A DNA stretch of 64,000 nucleotides. Source: Candidatus Poribacteria bacterium. Its GTDB lineage: Bacteria; Poribacteria; WGA-4E; JAJDTR01. Position numbers and translations under genes: made by a program. Below the pieces are notes generated by a model, which saw nothing but the letters and a program-made list of their open reading frames with translations, was not told the DNA's origin and ran no database searches. The DNA lies in assembly GCA_028820655.1 (NCBI GenBank), contig JAPPIK010000048.1, positions 89,082-153,081 on the forward strand, read 5' to 3'. The stretch's first letter is position 1; every line of letters starts with the position of its first letter. Positions 44,721 to 54,726 of the stretch are shown in pieces.

Positions 44721-44790
44721 AGGGTGGGCAGGGCGTGTAGAGTCGCTCGCACCACTCCGGAAAATCCGTCTCGATTGTTAGATCCTACCA

Positions 44791-46170
44791 TTATTGCCGG
44801 CTTTTGGCTTGCAATCGCGCCGCCTGTCCGGGATCTCCGATATGTAGTGTGTCGTATGCTTGCTGCGATGTCTTGAACGGCGCACCTTCCACCCAGGCTC
44901 CCTGAGTCATCATCGGATTCTTTAACCCGGTTTCCTCTTCCCGTTTGGCAATCCAAGCGTGCATTCTGTCTTGTAAGCTGGCGGCAATATCCGGTCGAGT
45001 TTCTGCAAGATTGTTGTTCTCATCCGGATCTTCGATGAGATTGTAAAGTTCAATCGTGGGTTTGAAATGGAAATCGGGTTCAAGCGCGACAATCAACTTC
45101 CAGTGTGGTGTTCGCCAGCCGTGCTTCCGCATCCAAGTGCACTCGGTGATGTAAAATTCACTCTCGTGTGAGGGGACCTCCCCCTCGACCATCGGCATCA
45201 AACTTCTGCCATCAAATTCGATGTCCGTTTGGATTGATGCCAACTCGAGAATCGTTGGAACGAGATCCTTGTGCTGGTTAAAGCCGGAGACGCGTTTGCC
45301 TGCGGGAATGCGGCGCGGATATCGGATTATCAAAGGGACGTGCAGGGTGACATCGTAAAGCCCGTGATGGTCAAACCAACATTCATGATCGTAGAGAGTC
45401 TCGCCGTGATCCCCATTGAAGATGATGATGGTATTGTCGATGACCCCACGGGCTTCGAGGGCGTTAAAGATGGCTTGAATACACGCGTCCATGTACGCAA
45501 TAGCGCCGTCATACTGCGCGATGACGTAATCTTTATCGGTAATGCCGGGCGGCATCCAACTCGCGAAGAAATCGCAAAATGGCTTGAACGCCATCACGGG
45601 TTGCATTGATGTATTACTCGGATCGCACTCGTCGCCGTGGTAAAACATACGCTCATAGGGTTCGGGCGGCAGGTAAGGTGCATGAGGATCCATGTGCCGG
45701 AGAAAAAGAAAGAAGGGGTCGCTTTGATCGACGAGCCTATCCAGCTCTGGAATCGTCACGTTGTTGAGGTTCTGCGCCTTTGGGCTACGCCCTTCCGCCC
45801 AACTTCCCCATCCCGGGTAATCGAGGTAGCTGTCAAAGCCGCGGGAGCTGGGATTGCCGCTGAAACCAACGCAGGTGGTGTTATAACCGGAGTCGCCTAG
45901 AATCTCGGCCAAGGTCTTGACTTCAGGTCTTAGAGGACCTCTATGTCGGAGAGCTACGACTTGGGTACTAAAGCAATCCATGCCGGAGAGCATAGAAGAG
46001 TAGGCGCTGGTAGTGGGTATGTGGGCGCTATACGTTCGCTCGAAGAGTGCCCCGGCTTGAGCAAACCGGTCTATATGCGGGGTGGTGTGGCGGTGATAAC
46101 CGTAGCAGCTCATGTGGTCGGCAAGAAGGGAATCAACGCCGATGAGAAGGACATTCGGTTTCGTGGTCAT
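44791..46170 (-). CDS. Sulfatase-superfamily protein with Thr at the formylglycine position
   Basis: 459 residues of the alkaline-phosphatase/sulfatase fold. The N-terminal metal motif is NVLLIGVDSL and the distal one FNGDHGETLYDHE. Aligning to C-x-P-S-R...LLTG, the nucleophile is T53 (IPTTSAYSSMLSG), and the Pro, Ser and Arg of the sulfatase signature are missing. So it cannot be a formylglycine-dependent sulfatase of the usual type; Thr nucleophiles occur in phosphoethanolamine transferases and phosphatases of the superfamily. No signal peptide is visible. The ATG at 46170 has no strong ribosome site. Function: hydrolase or transferase of phosphate, phosphonate or sulfate esters. Confidence 0.85.
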   Translation of the reverse strand: MTTKPNVLLIGVDSLLADHMSCYGYHRHTTPHIDRFAQAGALFERTYSAHIPTTSAYSSMLSGMDCFSTQVVALRHRGPLRPEVKTLAEILGDSGYNTTCVGFSGNPSSRGFDSYLDYPGWGSWAEGRSPKAQNLNNVTIPELDRLVDQSDPFFLFLRHMDPHAPYLPPEPYERMFYHGDECDPSNTSMQPVMAFKPFCDFFASWMPPGITDKDYVIAQYDGAIAYMDACIQAIFNALEARGVIDNTIIIFNGDHGETLYDHECWFDHHGLYDVTLHVPLIIRYPRRIPAGKRVSGFNQHKDLVPTILELASIQTDIEFDGRSLMPMVEGEVPSHESEFYITECTWMRKHGWRTPHWKLIVALEPDFHFKPTIELYNLIEDPDENNNLAETRPDIAASLQDRMHAWIAKREEETGLKNPMMTQGAWVEGAPFKTSQQAYDTLHIGDPGQAARLQAKSRQ

Positions 46171-46246
46171 AAAGTAATGGCTCGCTTTCGGCCGTAGTTA
46201 GGCGCCGGTGAATGTGGATAAACTCCCAGAATGGCGGCTATGTCTA

Positions 46247-47740
46247 CTATTTCAGTTTTGTCTGGAAAAGCTCAAGCAGTTTCAACTGTCGCACGGCAGC
46301 CAAGATTTGTGGATCGTGCTCGTACTCGTCAAGGTCATTTTCGGTTTCACGTGCGATGGCAAGGTTTATCCCCGCATTGCCGAGGACAAGCTCCTCTTCG
46401 GACAATGCGTCCACGAGTCGCCGGTATTTCCGCAGCAAAGCTATGGCTTCACGGTCCTCGCGCGATGCATCGCGCGCCGCGTCCAATTTTGCCAAAACGT
46501 CATCGCCGTTTTCCTCGATAAACGTCTTGATTTTTTCGTGCCTGCGTAGCTTGGTGAGAATCTTATTCTCGGACTGACTGAACCATGGGACTTCAATGTC
46601 CGGCGCGATCCCAATCTTGTGGATATTGACTCCGCTGGGACTGAAGTAGTGAGCGACGGTCAGTTTAATTGCATGGTCACCGCTTAGCTGGACGACCTTC
46701 TGAACCGAGGCTTTTCCGAAGGTCTTGCGGCCAAGTACAATACCCCTGCCATGGTCTTTAATGGCTGCAGCGACAATCTCAGATCCGCTCGCGCTCCCTC
46801 CGTTGACAAGAACAACGAGAGGATAGTGATTCTGCTTCTGACCGGGACGGGCGAGCAGGTCTTCTCGCGGGCTAGTTCCTTCTGTATAGACTATCAACAG
46901 ATCAGGGTCAAGGAAATCGCTCGCCACCTCAACGGCGGAACTGAGTAAGCCGCCGGGATTGGAACGTAGATCTAAAATAATCCCGCGAAGTTCCTGTGCA
47001 TCGAAGGATTCGAAGGCTTTATCAACGTCGGATCCCGTAGTGTCTCGGAATTGGTTAATTCGGATGTACCCGACATCGCCGTTTAGAACCTTGGATTCAA
47101 CAGAACGAAAACGGATAACGTCACGTGTTATCGTGACCTCAAGCGGTTCGTTTTCGCCCTCGCGCAGCAGCGTAATCGTTACTTGGGTGCCGGGTTCTCC
47201 GCGCAAGCGTTCCACGGCTTCATCCACAGCCATGGTGGCGGTCGGTTCCTCTTCTATAAGGCTAATAATATCGCCGCTCTGAATTCCTGCCTCGTAGGCG
47301 GGTGTGTCTTTGAACGGCGAGATTACGGTCAGACGGTCTTGGCGGAATCCGATCACCATACCGAGACCGCCATAGGCACCGCGACTTTCGGTGCGGAAAT
47401 TCCCATAACTATCGGGATCGAAAAATTGGCTATACGGATCAAGTGTTCGCAGCATACCGCGGATGGCGCCGTACATTAGTTTCCTCGGCTCCGGTGATTC
47501 CAGATGCCCCTGTTGAATGTGTGCCAAAACCTCTGACAGCAGGGAGAGATTTTCCAAAAGTTCTTCGTCTAGAGGCTCTTTGGATATTAAATCGTCGGCT
47601 TCCGTCGCTGGTAAGGGGTTGGGACACAAGAGACAAATCGCTACAATAGACCAGATGAGGAGGTTAGGTAAAACCAAACTACTTTGAGAGGACAAGGGAT
47701 TATGAGGTGCGGCAAGATGACCGTTACGACCTTCTTTCAT
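46247..47740 (-). CDS. ctpA: Carboxyl-terminal processing (S41) protease
   Basis: 497 residues. Signal-like hydrophobic N-terminus (LLIWSIVAICLLCPNPLPAT). PDZ domain around YGGLGMVIGFRQDRLTVISPF, then the S41 catalytic region with Ser in NGGSASGSEIVAAAIKDHG and Lys in GRKTFGKASVQ. The enzyme acts in the periplasm on C-termini of exported proteins. The C-terminal ~100 residues form a helical extension. The ATG at 47740 follows GGAGCGA. The symbol ctpA is used in the broad sense of the family. Confidence 0.88.
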   Translation of the reverse strand: MKEGRNGHLAAPHNPLSSQSSLVLPNLLIWSIVAICLLCPNPLPATEADDLISKEPLDEELLENLSLLSEVLAHIQQGHLESPEPRKLMYGAIRGMLRTLDPYSQFFDPDSYGNFRTESRGAYGGLGMVIGFRQDRLTVISPFKDTPAYEAGIQSGDIISLIEEEPTATMAVDEAVERLRGEPGTQVTITLLREGENEPLEVTITRDVIRFRSVESKVLNGDVGYIRINQFRDTTGSDVDKAFESFDAQELRGIILDLRSNPGGLLSSAVEVASDFLDPDLLIVYTEGTSPREDLLARPGQKQNHYPLVVLVNGGSASGSEIVAAAIKDHGRGIVLGRKTFGKASVQKVVQLSGDHAIKLTVAHYFSPSGVNIHKIGIAPDIEVPWFSQSENKILTKLRRHEKIKTFIEENGDDVLAKLDAARDASREDREAIALLRKYRRLVDALSEEELVLGNAGINLAIARETENDLDEYEHDPQILAAVRQLKLLELFQTKLK

Positions 47741-47892
47741 TCATTCGCTCCGTTCAAAGTCAGTGACTGATGCTATATCGATTTCAATCAGACCTCCATA
47801 AACGATGCCGGACGGAGAATCCGATCAATATTCTGAAAATAGTGCTGCAACGCAGTGAACTGAGGCGTCGAGTTAGTGCAGCTAGTCTAGGT

Positions 47893-48387
47893 TCACGTTG
47901 TTCTGAATAGGAGTTGGTGCAATCGTTTACTGTATGCCGTACGAAACGCGACGAAGCAGGCAGCCGCGTAGAAAATCAGATCGAACCATTCCATACGCAT
48001 CCGCATGAGTTTCCATGTCGAATTGCCGGCTTCGCTTGCTTCAACCATTTTGGCGATGCTCTCCGCGTATTCTGGCGGGATATCTGGTTGCGCCTCAATT
48101 ATACCAACTGTACTGGGCGCATTCCATTGGACATCAAGATACTTGCCCAGCAGTATTCCCATGATAGCAAAGAAAACGGCGACCGAGGCAATTGCCACTC
48201 GGCGTGAGCGGCTCGTTAGCACGGCACCGAGGCCCGTTAGGAGTCCGATAACCAGCGCAACCCAACCGGCTGTCATGCCTGTCCAGTTGATATATTTTGC
48301 CCATAGGATGCCGCCGATGATTGCGCCGAGCAGCGCGCCTGTGGGCGCAAGAATGATGTTGGGTGAAGCGCGGTTCGTATCGCTCAT
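47893..48387 (-). CDS. Small membrane protein of unknown function
   Basis: 164 residues from the ATG at 48387; the ORF start at 48426 is earlier but lacks support. Three N-terminal hydrophobic helices (LAPTGALLGAIIGGIL, VALVIGLLTGLGAVL, VAIASVAVFFAIMGILLG), an extramembrane segment, and one C-terminal helix (WFDLIFYAAACFVAF). No family recognised. It is 105 bp downstream of gatA on the same strand. Confidence 0.65.
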   Translation of the reverse strand: MSDTNRASPNIILAPTGALLGAIIGGILWAKYINWTGMTAGWVALVIGLLTGLGAVLTSRSRRVAIASVAVFFAIMGILLGKYLDVQWNAPSTVGIIEAQPDIPPEYAESIAKMVEASEAGNSTWKLMRMRMEWFDLIFYAAACFVAFRTAYSKRLHQLLFRTT

Positions 48388-48492
48388 AGTTAAACCAAGG
48401 TGAATCTCAAAGACGAATTGAAGCAAACACTACAGGACAACTTTGCAAGTTGCTCTCAACATTCGATTTCGGCAGGTACTTCTCTTTGCCAT

Positions 48493-49953
48493 TTACAGAT
48501 CTGGCTTCTGCAAGTGGTGATTTGTATGTTGTTCAAAGGTGTACGCCGCATTTAAAATTTTCCCTTCTTCAAACGGCGCAGCTAGCATCTGGAGCCCGAT
48601 CGGAAGACCGCCCTCTGTCAACCCGCACGGGACGGAGATTCCCGGCAAACCCGCGAGGCTTGATGGGGTCGTCAACACATCCGAAAGGTACATTTGCAGC
48701 GGGTCGGCGGTGCGCTCGCCCACCTTAAATGCTGGTGTCGGCGAAGTTGGCGTCACGATAATGTCAACGGCTTCAAAGGCGCGATCGAAATCGGATTTAA
48801 TCAAGGTTCGCGCTTTCTGCCCTTTCAAATAGTAGGCATCATAATATCCGGAACTTAGCGCATAAGTTCCAAGCATTATGCGCCGCTTGACCTCTTCGCC
48901 GAACCCGCGGCTGCGGGTTTTCTTGTACATTTCAATAAGTTCGTCGGCTTCCTCGGCCCGGTATCCGTATCGGACGCCGTCATATCGCGCAAGGTTCGCG
49001 CTTGCCTCCGCCGGGGCGATGATATAATACGTTGCAATCGCGTATTCGGTGTGAGGTAAAGAGATCTCCTCAATGGTTGCGCCGCACTCCCTCAGCGCTT
49101 CGACTGCCGTGTGGACGATACTTTCAACCTCCGTATCCATTCCCTCGATGAAGTATTCCCTCGGAACGCCGATTCTTAATCCTTCGATATCGTTGGTCAG
49201 ATATTTGGTATAATCTGGCGTCGGCAGATTGACGGAGGTGGAGTCCATTGGATCGTGTCCACAGATTGCGTTCAGCATCAGGGCGCAATCGGTGACATCT
49301 TTGGTGAACGGTCCAATCTGATCCAGCGAGGAGGCAAAGGCAACCAACCCGAATCGCGAAACACGTCCATATGTGGGTTTCATGCCCACCACTCCGCAGA
49401 GCGCCGCAGGCTGCCGGATCGAGCCTCCGGTGTCTGATCCGAGGGAACAGATGGCTTCATCAGCGGCGACTACCGCGGCGGAACCGCCGCTCGATCCCCC
49501 CGGTATGGTATCCAAGTCCCACGGGTTGCGCGTAATTCGGTACGCGGAATTCTCCGTGGACGACCCCATCGCGAACTCATCCATGTTGGTCTTGCCAATG
49601 ACCACGCTCCCTTGCTGATGGAGTTTCGTCGTCACAGTGGCATCGTATGGCGGCACGAAGTTGCCTAGAATCTTCGAACCGCAGGTGGTCAATACGCCCT
49701 TGGTGCAGATAACATCTTTAATCGCGATTGGAATCCCGGCGAGCGGCGGCATCTCATCGCCGCGTTGGAAACCAACGTCCGCAACTTCGGCTTGCTGGAG
49801 CGCAGTCTCCTTCGTGAGTGTAATGTAGCCTTCGATCAGCCCTTCGACAGCGTCGATACGATCAATCACCGACTGTGTGAGTTCTGCGGAGGTTATCTCT
49901 CGTGCTTTTAACTTCTCATGAAGTTCGTGGGCGGTGAGTTGGTACAACGACAT
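48493..49953 (-). CDS. gatA: Glutamyl-tRNA(Gln)/aspartyl-tRNA(Asn) amidotransferase subunit A
   Basis: 486 residues from the ATG at 49953. Amidase Ser-Ser-Lys triad in [14 protein letters not shown] and [36 protein letters not shown] is diagnostic for GatA. It releases ammonia from glutamine to convert misacylated Glu-tRNA(Gln) or Asp-tRNA(Asn). The longer frame to 49992 has an arginine-rich N-terminus unlike GatA. gatC lies about 2 kb upstream with unrelated small genes between; gatB is not in the window. Confidence 0.92.
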   Translation of the reverse strand: MSLYQLTAHELHEKLKAREITSAELTQSVIDRIDAVEGLIEGYITLTKETALQQAEVADVGFQRGDEMPPLAGIPIAIKDVICTKGVLTTCGSKILGNFVPPYDATVTTKLHQQGSVVIGKTNMDEFAMGSSTENSAYRITRNPWDLDTIPGGSSGGSAAVVAADEAICSLGSDTGGSIRQPAALCGVVGMKPTYGRVSRFGLVAFASSLDQIGPFTKDVTDCALMLNAICGHDPMDSTSVNLPTPDYTKYLTNDIEGLRIGVPREYFIEGMDTEVESIVHTAVEALRECGATIEEISLPHTEYAIATYYIIAPAEASANLARYDGVRYGYRAEEADELIEMYKKTRSRGFGEEVKRRIMLGTYALSSGYYDAYYLKGQKARTLIKSDFDRAFEAVDIIVTPTSPTPAFKVGERTADPLQMYLSDVLTTPSSLAGLPGISVPCGLTEGGLPIGLQMLAAPFEEGKILNAAYTFEQHTNHHLQKPDL

Positions 49954-49975
49954 GCAACCTCTGCTCCTTCGGGGC

Positions 49976-50287
49976 TCATTCCGGCAGCGCATTGACGGCT
50001 TTACCGAGTAGTGGTTTCAGGTCTTTCATATGACTTAGCATGTGCAGCACAGAGACTTCAAGCGCTTCCATGCATTCAATAAGGTCATCCTCGGAAATTT
50101 CTTCGCTCCGCGCAAGTGCCGAATACCACTTTTCATAATGCGGGACTTCGCCGGCGATATCGCTCAAATGAAGGGCAATCATAGACCGTTTCTTCGCTTT
50201 AAGCATTGGAAGGTATTTTCTTAGGATAACTTCCAAGCGATCAATTTCGTCCAAGGGGTTGTCGCGTGTTGATTTTATTGAAGTCAT
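49976..50287 (-). CDS. Helical 103-residue protein of unknown function
   Basis: Helical, charged, with hydrophobic heptads ([20 protein letters not shown]; then [19 protein letters not shown]). No motif, signal or membrane segment. The ATG at 50287 is preceded by GGAGGAGATAAG. Its start lies 4 bp after a 52-residue ORF, and it ends 22 bp before gatA's start. Could be a small partner of the upstream ORF. Confidence 0.6.
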   Translation of the reverse strand: MTSIKSTRDNPLDEIDRLEVILRKYLPMLKAKKRSMIALHLSDIAGEVPHYEKWYSALARSEEISEDDLIECMEALEVSVLHMLSHMKDLKPLLGKAVNALPE

Positions 50288-50291
50288 AATC

Positions 50292-50450
50292 TTATCTCCT
50301 CCTACGCTTCAGTTGTTGTTCAAGTTTAAATACACCGTTCTCGAATGCACGTAGTTCTTTTTCCCAATGCCTAATTCGGTTGCTATTAGGAATTGGCTTA
50401 TTTTTCTCATCGGCAATCTTCCTTTGGTGTTCGCGGATTTGCGATTTCAA
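50292..50450 (-). CDS. Possible 52-residue basic helical protein
   Basis: The frame with TTG at 50450 gives SQIREHQRKIADEK, then RIRHWEKELRAFENGVF and a basic tail (KLEQQLKRRRR). No ATG exists in the frame, so TTG is assumed. The last codons and TAA overlap the Shine-Dalgarno of the next gene (GGAGG). The amphipathic IRHWEKELRAFE pattern recalls small helical proteins I associate with this kind of genome. Unknown function. Confidence 0.5.
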   Translation of the reverse strand: MKSQIREHQRKIADEKNKPIPNSNRIRHWEKELRAFENGVFKLEQQLKRRRR

Positions 50451-50987
50451 GAATTCATTCCCCTTACGTTATCTGCGTTTACGCAATTTTGAACCTCGGA
50501 CAATATACCCGGCGCCGAAGACACCCTCGGGGAATTGGCGGAATATGTCGGGAGGGCTGAAAGTTCTCTTGAAAGCGGTATCATACCGAAACGGTACGAC
50601 TTGTGCCGAATCCGCACCGTATTTCAGTTAGGACTTAACAAAGGTTTTCTGCTCAATGCTTTATATTATGGCATATCCTTATATCTGATTGTCAACAGAA
50701 GCCTGAGATTTGTGCGAGTCAAGCGCAACTCATCCCAATACGGTCGGGTGGACGCTGCCCGCACTCTGGCCTCCGTGCTTCCATTCTTCCAAACGCTTTA
50801 AATCAAGCGCCATTCCCCCGTGAAACAGCCCCAATTTTGTTTGACTTTTTTCGAAATCAGGGATAATATTAATGTAGCGCAGGATGTGGACGGCAGAGCC
50901 CACCGCGCCAATTGCCAATCGGTTCACGCTTCTATAAATTCGCAGACCTTAGGACCAGAACGCTTCAATACACAGAAAAGAGACGCG
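50451..50987. other. 537-bp intergenic region
   Basis: Divergent gap; contains the promoter at 50841-50869 and no convincing gene or repeat copy. The open frame at 50820 shares its frame with the exported coiled-coil gene but has no ribosome site at its upstream start. Confidence 0.5.
50841..50869 (+). promoter_or_regulatory. Promoter of the exported coiled-coil gene
   Basis: TTGACT (50841-50846), 17-bp spacer, TAATAT (50864-50869), about 119 bp upstream of the ATG at 50988. Confidence 0.45.
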
Positions 50988-51347
50988 ATGAAGTCTGTCT
51001 TTTTATTCTCAGTCATTATTTTCGCAATCGCGATGCCGGTTCGCGCTGAGTTAACGCCGGAAGATCTTGATAGAATCCGCCTGATTATCAAAGAAGAAAT
51101 TGCGCCTCTGAAGGCAGATATCGAAGCGCTAAAAATTGACGTTGCGCGACTTGAAGGACGTGTGAGCGGTATTGAAAAACAGATCGCACTATTGACAAAT
51201 GTCGTTTACGGTCTAATCGCCCTCATTGTGGTAGCCATTGGCATCCCGGCTTGGCGCGGAAAAAGAGATCGCGACCAAGAGCGAAAAATAGAAGAACTCA
51301 CGCGAGAAATAGAAACGCTGAAACAACAGCGGATTGTAAACCCTTGA
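50988..51347 (+). CDS. Exported coiled-coil membrane protein
   Basis: 119 residues from the ATG at 50988. Signal peptide KSVFLFSVIIFAIAMPVRA, then a coiled coil (LIIKEEIAPLKADIEALKID, VARLEGRVSGIEKQIALL), one membrane helix (VVYGLIALIVVAIGIPAW) and a second basic coiled coil (DRDQERKIEELTREIETLKQ). Topology: N-terminal coil outside, C-terminal inside. The open frame begins at 50820 but this start sits directly at the signal peptide. No family recognised. Confidence 0.7.
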   Translation: MKSVFLFSVIIFAIAMPVRAELTPEDLDRIRLIIKEEIAPLKADIEALKIDVARLEGRVSGIEKQIALLTNVVYGLIALIVVAIGIPAWRGKRDRDQERKIEELTREIETLKQQRIVNP

Positions 51348-51557
51348 ATATTTTAAGCGCTTCCACGCAATCAAGCCGTCATTGCCCCGATGTGAGAGCA
51401 ATTCTTTAGCGAAATCGGGTTTTCGTTGCCCCTCACGGTTGTATGTTTTTTCCCCACCGCTCATCACGGGCCGCTAAACACTGGCTCATCAACTAACCCC
51501 GCCGGCAACGGATTCAGGTACGAAATTTAATAGGACACATGACAGATTGAGGCTACC

Positions 51558-51959
51558 CTAACGTTCGGTTCGTGTTTCACCTTGTCGGGTAGCGTGTTCA
51601 AGATAGGGTTGGACGACCTGTTCGTAGATATGCTCGGATAGTAATTTCCCCATGATTTGTAATTCCTCTTTGTCGGATGGAAGTCGGGGGTACGGATTAT
51701 CGTCTAGGTTGTTTTCATCCGGAGTACGAAGCAGAAGCGGAAACACAGAATGTAAACACGCCATCACCCTATGGACGAGTTGTGTTTTATCGAGAGGGTT
51801 GCCCTTTGACATTTCTGTAATTAGCATTGCGCCTATCACATCCCTTGTACGCTGATCAGGTTCCATATCAAATATGGCATGCATTTTCTTGACGATGTCC
51901 TCATGCACAGGTCGGGACTCACTCTGTTCATTCGAGTGTTTCGCTTTTGTGCATTCCAT
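51558..51959 (-). CDS. 133-residue protein of unknown function
   Basis: Soluble, helix-rich, without motif. The middle is hydrophobic (LVHRVMACLHSVFPLLL) but not a membrane helix. The ATG at 51959 has GGGAG 9 nt upstream. It lies 15 bp downstream of gatC on the same strand. Confidence 0.55.
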   Translation of the reverse strand: MECTKAKHSNEQSESRPVHEDIVKKMHAIFDMEPDQRTRDVIGAMLITEMSKGNPLDKTQLVHRVMACLHSVFPLLLRTPDENNLDDNPYPRLPSDKEELQIMGKLLSEHIYEQVVQPYLEHATRQGETRTER

Positions 51960-51974
51960 GATATCTAACTCCCT

Positions 51975-52265
51975 TCACTCAATCACCTTCGGCACCTCGA
52001 AATACCCCTCCTCCGCGCTCGGCGCCGTATCCAAAACAACCGCTCGATCATAAGAGGGATGGGCGTCATCCGCCTTTTGGACATTATGAAGGGGGAGAAC
52101 GTGAGACGTTGGTGGCACGTCTGTCGTATCCAACTCGTTCAGCTTTCCGATGTAGTCCAAGATTCTACCCAGTTGATGCGTAAACTCCGCAATTTCCTCC
52201 TCATTAAATTCGAGGCGTGCGAGATTCGCAACGTGTTCTACCTCCTCCGGCGTAATGGTTGACAT
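51975..52265 (-). CDS. gatC: Glutamyl-tRNA(Gln)/aspartyl-tRNA(Asn) amidotransferase subunit C
   Basis: 96 residues, full length. Typical N-terminus ITPEEVEHVANLARLEF, the GRILDYIGKLNELDT segment, and a C-terminal EGYFEVPKVIE. GatC stabilises GatA in the GatCAB complex. It starts 45 bp after pcrA's stop. Confidence 0.93.
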   Translation of the reverse strand: MSTITPEEVEHVANLARLEFNEEEIAEFTHQLGRILDYIGKLNELDTTDVPPTSHVLPLHNVQKADDAHPSYDRAVVLDTAPSAEEGYFEVPKVIE

Positions 52266-52310
52266 TTATGTTTCCTCTTCAGAATCTGTGGTGAATTGTC
52301 TGTTCGCCTC

Positions 52311-54470
52311 TCACATTTCCATCGGCTGTAGCGGTGCATATTCTGCAAGTAAGGTCTTTTCGCCGCCGCGCGCAAACCGAATTGTGATGCGCATGTTTCC
52401 ACCGGAACCGCTGATGCCGGTAATCTTTCCGCGGCCAAACTTAGGGTGAAACACGAATTCGCCCACGCTATGATCGAATGAGGGACCCACGTCATAATCG
52501 GGTTCGTCGGGATCGTAGGATCTAACGGTGGGCCGATGGGCGGTCTCATACCTGTCAACATGATTGATTAGATCGGGTGGAATCTCTCCGATAAAGCGAG
52601 AGGGCATGCGATAGTCCTCAACTCCGTGGATTCTGCGCGTTCGAGCGTGGGAGAGAGAAGCGCGCTCTTTTGCCCGTGTCAATCCCACATAACAGAGCCG
52701 CCGTTCCTCCTCCAGTTCAGCTTCATTTGCAAAGGCGCGTTGGTGGGGCAGAGAGCCCTCTTCAACGCCGGCCATGAAGACGATGGGGAACTCCAGTCCC
52801 TTCGCGCTGTGGAGTGTCATCAGTGTTACGACGTCGCTTTTGTCGTCCATGTCGTCGACATCGGCAACCAAGGTAATCAACTCCAAGAACCCTGACAGTG
52901 TCGGGGCAGCCACGTATCCTTCATATCTGGCGGCGGCGGAGATGAACTCGCTCACATTTTCAACTCTGCCCATCGCCTCAATCGTGTTGTCACTTTTTAG
53001 AAAAGTGAGATAACCCGTAACATCAAGTAGTTCGTGAATACTCTCTACTGGCAGACGTGCCGGATTGAAAATTTCAATCAGTTGTAAAAACCCTCGGATT
53101 TTTACCCTTGTTGCTTCGCGGAGCGTCGAAACCTCGTTGACGCGCTTCAACGCGGTGTAAAGAGAAATTCGTTCATGTACAGCAAAATCTTCAAGTTTTC
53201 CAAGCGTTCTGTTGCCGATTCCTCTGCGGGGGACGTTAATGATACGCTTGAGGCTGATTGAATCGTCGGGATTCGCAATGACACGGAGATAGGCGATGAG
53301 ATCCTTTATCTCCATCCGGTCGTAGAAGCGAACGCCCCCCACGATTTGATACGGGATGTTCGCTTCTCTTAACGCCTCCTCGAACGCGCGGGACTGGGCG
53401 TTAATCCGGTAAAAGATCACGCAGTCAGCATAATTGAGCCCCTGTGAACGTGCCTCGCGAATCTGTTTTATAACATGCTTTGCCTCGTCAACTTCGTCTA
53501 TCGCTTCATAACAATCAATCAGGTCGCCCTGTCCATTTTCAGTCCAAAGTTTCTTTTCCTTTCGCCGTCGATTGTTGCGCACGACCTCGTATGCGGCGGA
53601 AAGGATGTTTTGCGTCGAGCGATAATTCTGCTCGAGGCGCAGCACCGTAGTTTTCGGATAATCCTTCTCGAAGTCGAGAATGTTATTAATGTCCGCGCCT
53701 CTCCACGAGTAGATAGACTGATCGTCGTCTCCCACGGCGCAGATATTCTGGTGTTCCTTAGCCAATGCGTGAACGAGCAGGTACTGACCGCGATTGGTGT
53801 CCTGGTATTCATCAACAAGAATGTACCTAAACTGATTTTGGTAATAGCGTAAAACATCGGGGCAGGAATGAAACAACTCCACAGTTAGACCGATTAAGTC
53901 GTCAAAATCAAGAGAATTATATTCGCGGAGGCGGATTTGATAAACAGAATAGATTTGCCCTACATGCTCCTCAAAATAACTGTCGGCCACTCGCATTAAG
54001 TTCTCTGGAGTCTCGAAATTGTTTTTGGCTTTACTGATCTGACGCAAGACGGCTTTGGGGTTGTTCAACTCTTCGCGCATCTGGAGTTCTTTGAGAATCT
54101 CCTTGATTAGCACAACCTGATCGTATGCGTCGTAAATTGTGAAAGAACGAGAGTATCCGAGCCTATTGATATTTCTTCGGAGAATGCGAACGCAAGTTGC
54201 ATGGAAAGTCGCTAACCTAATGGACTTTGTTGTATCTTCACCGATGAGATCCTCTAAGCGGGATTTCATCATACCTGCCGCTTTATTGGAGAAAGTTACG
54301 GCGAGGATATTAGATGGCTCCACATGACGGTTGCCAAGTAGATAAGCAATGCGATAGGTAATGACGCGCGTTTTTCCGCTGCCAGCGCCGGACAGAAGTA
54401 ACAGCGGTCCCTCGGCATGTTGCACCGCTTGCCGTTGCACCGGGTTCAAAGACTCAAGGAGATCGGTCAT
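52311..54470 (-). CDS. pcrA: UvrD/PcrA-family superfamily 1 DNA helicase
   Basis: 719 residues. Motifs: Walker A LSGAGSGKTRVITYRIAYLL, VDEYQDTN, GDDDQSIYSWRGAD, LEQNYRST, TLHSAKGLEFPIVFM and VGLTRAKE. The C-terminal VGEFVFHPKFGRGKITGI is the Tudor-like RNA-polymerase-binding tail of PcrA/UvrD. A 3'-5' ATP-dependent helicase in nucleotide excision repair and replication-transcription conflict. Upstream of gatC. Confidence 0.93.
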   Translation of the reverse strand: MTDLLESLNPVQRQAVQHAEGPLLLLSGAGSGKTRVITYRIAYLLGNRHVEPSNILAVTFSNKAAGMMKSRLEDLIGEDTTKSIRLATFHATCVRILRRNINRLGYSRSFTIYDAYDQVVLIKEILKELQMREELNNPKAVLRQISKAKNNFETPENLMRVADSYFEEHVGQIYSVYQIRLREYNSLDFDDLIGLTVELFHSCPDVLRYYQNQFRYILVDEYQDTNRGQYLLVHALAKEHQNICAVGDDDQSIYSWRGADINNILDFEKDYPKTTVLRLEQNYRSTQNILSAAYEVVRNNRRRKEKKLWTENGQGDLIDCYEAIDEVDEAKHVIKQIREARSQGLNYADCVIFYRINAQSRAFEEALREANIPYQIVGGVRFYDRMEIKDLIAYLRVIANPDDSISLKRIINVPRRGIGNRTLGKLEDFAVHERISLYTALKRVNEVSTLREATRVKIRGFLQLIEIFNPARLPVESIHELLDVTGYLTFLKSDNTIEAMGRVENVSEFISAAARYEGYVAAPTLSGFLELITLVADVDDMDDKSDVVTLMTLHSAKGLEFPIVFMAGVEEGSLPHQRAFANEAELEEERRLCYVGLTRAKERASLSHARTRRIHGVEDYRMPSRFIGEIPPDLINHVDRYETAHRPTVRSYDPDEPDYDVGPSFDHSVGEFVFHPKFGRGKITGISGSGGNMRITIRFARGGEKTLLAEYAPLQPMEM

Positions 54471-54726
54471 TAAGTATTCTTTGGCAGCCGCCGTATTTCG
54501 ACTGGATGAATTGTAGATCAGGCAGACGGTGATCTAGTATTTGGGTGTTCTGAATCGCCGCTATTTTCGACCTGGGTTGCCTTTCCATTCCCGTTGTACC
54601 GGCGGAACGGGGCTTAGCCGTTATTAGCGGTGCAGTATAATCGATTTACCTCGGATTCGCAACAGAAGAATCTCTGTCTCACGGGGCACGAATGTACGTC
54701 AATCAACCTTGCGCGGCGTCAGGATT

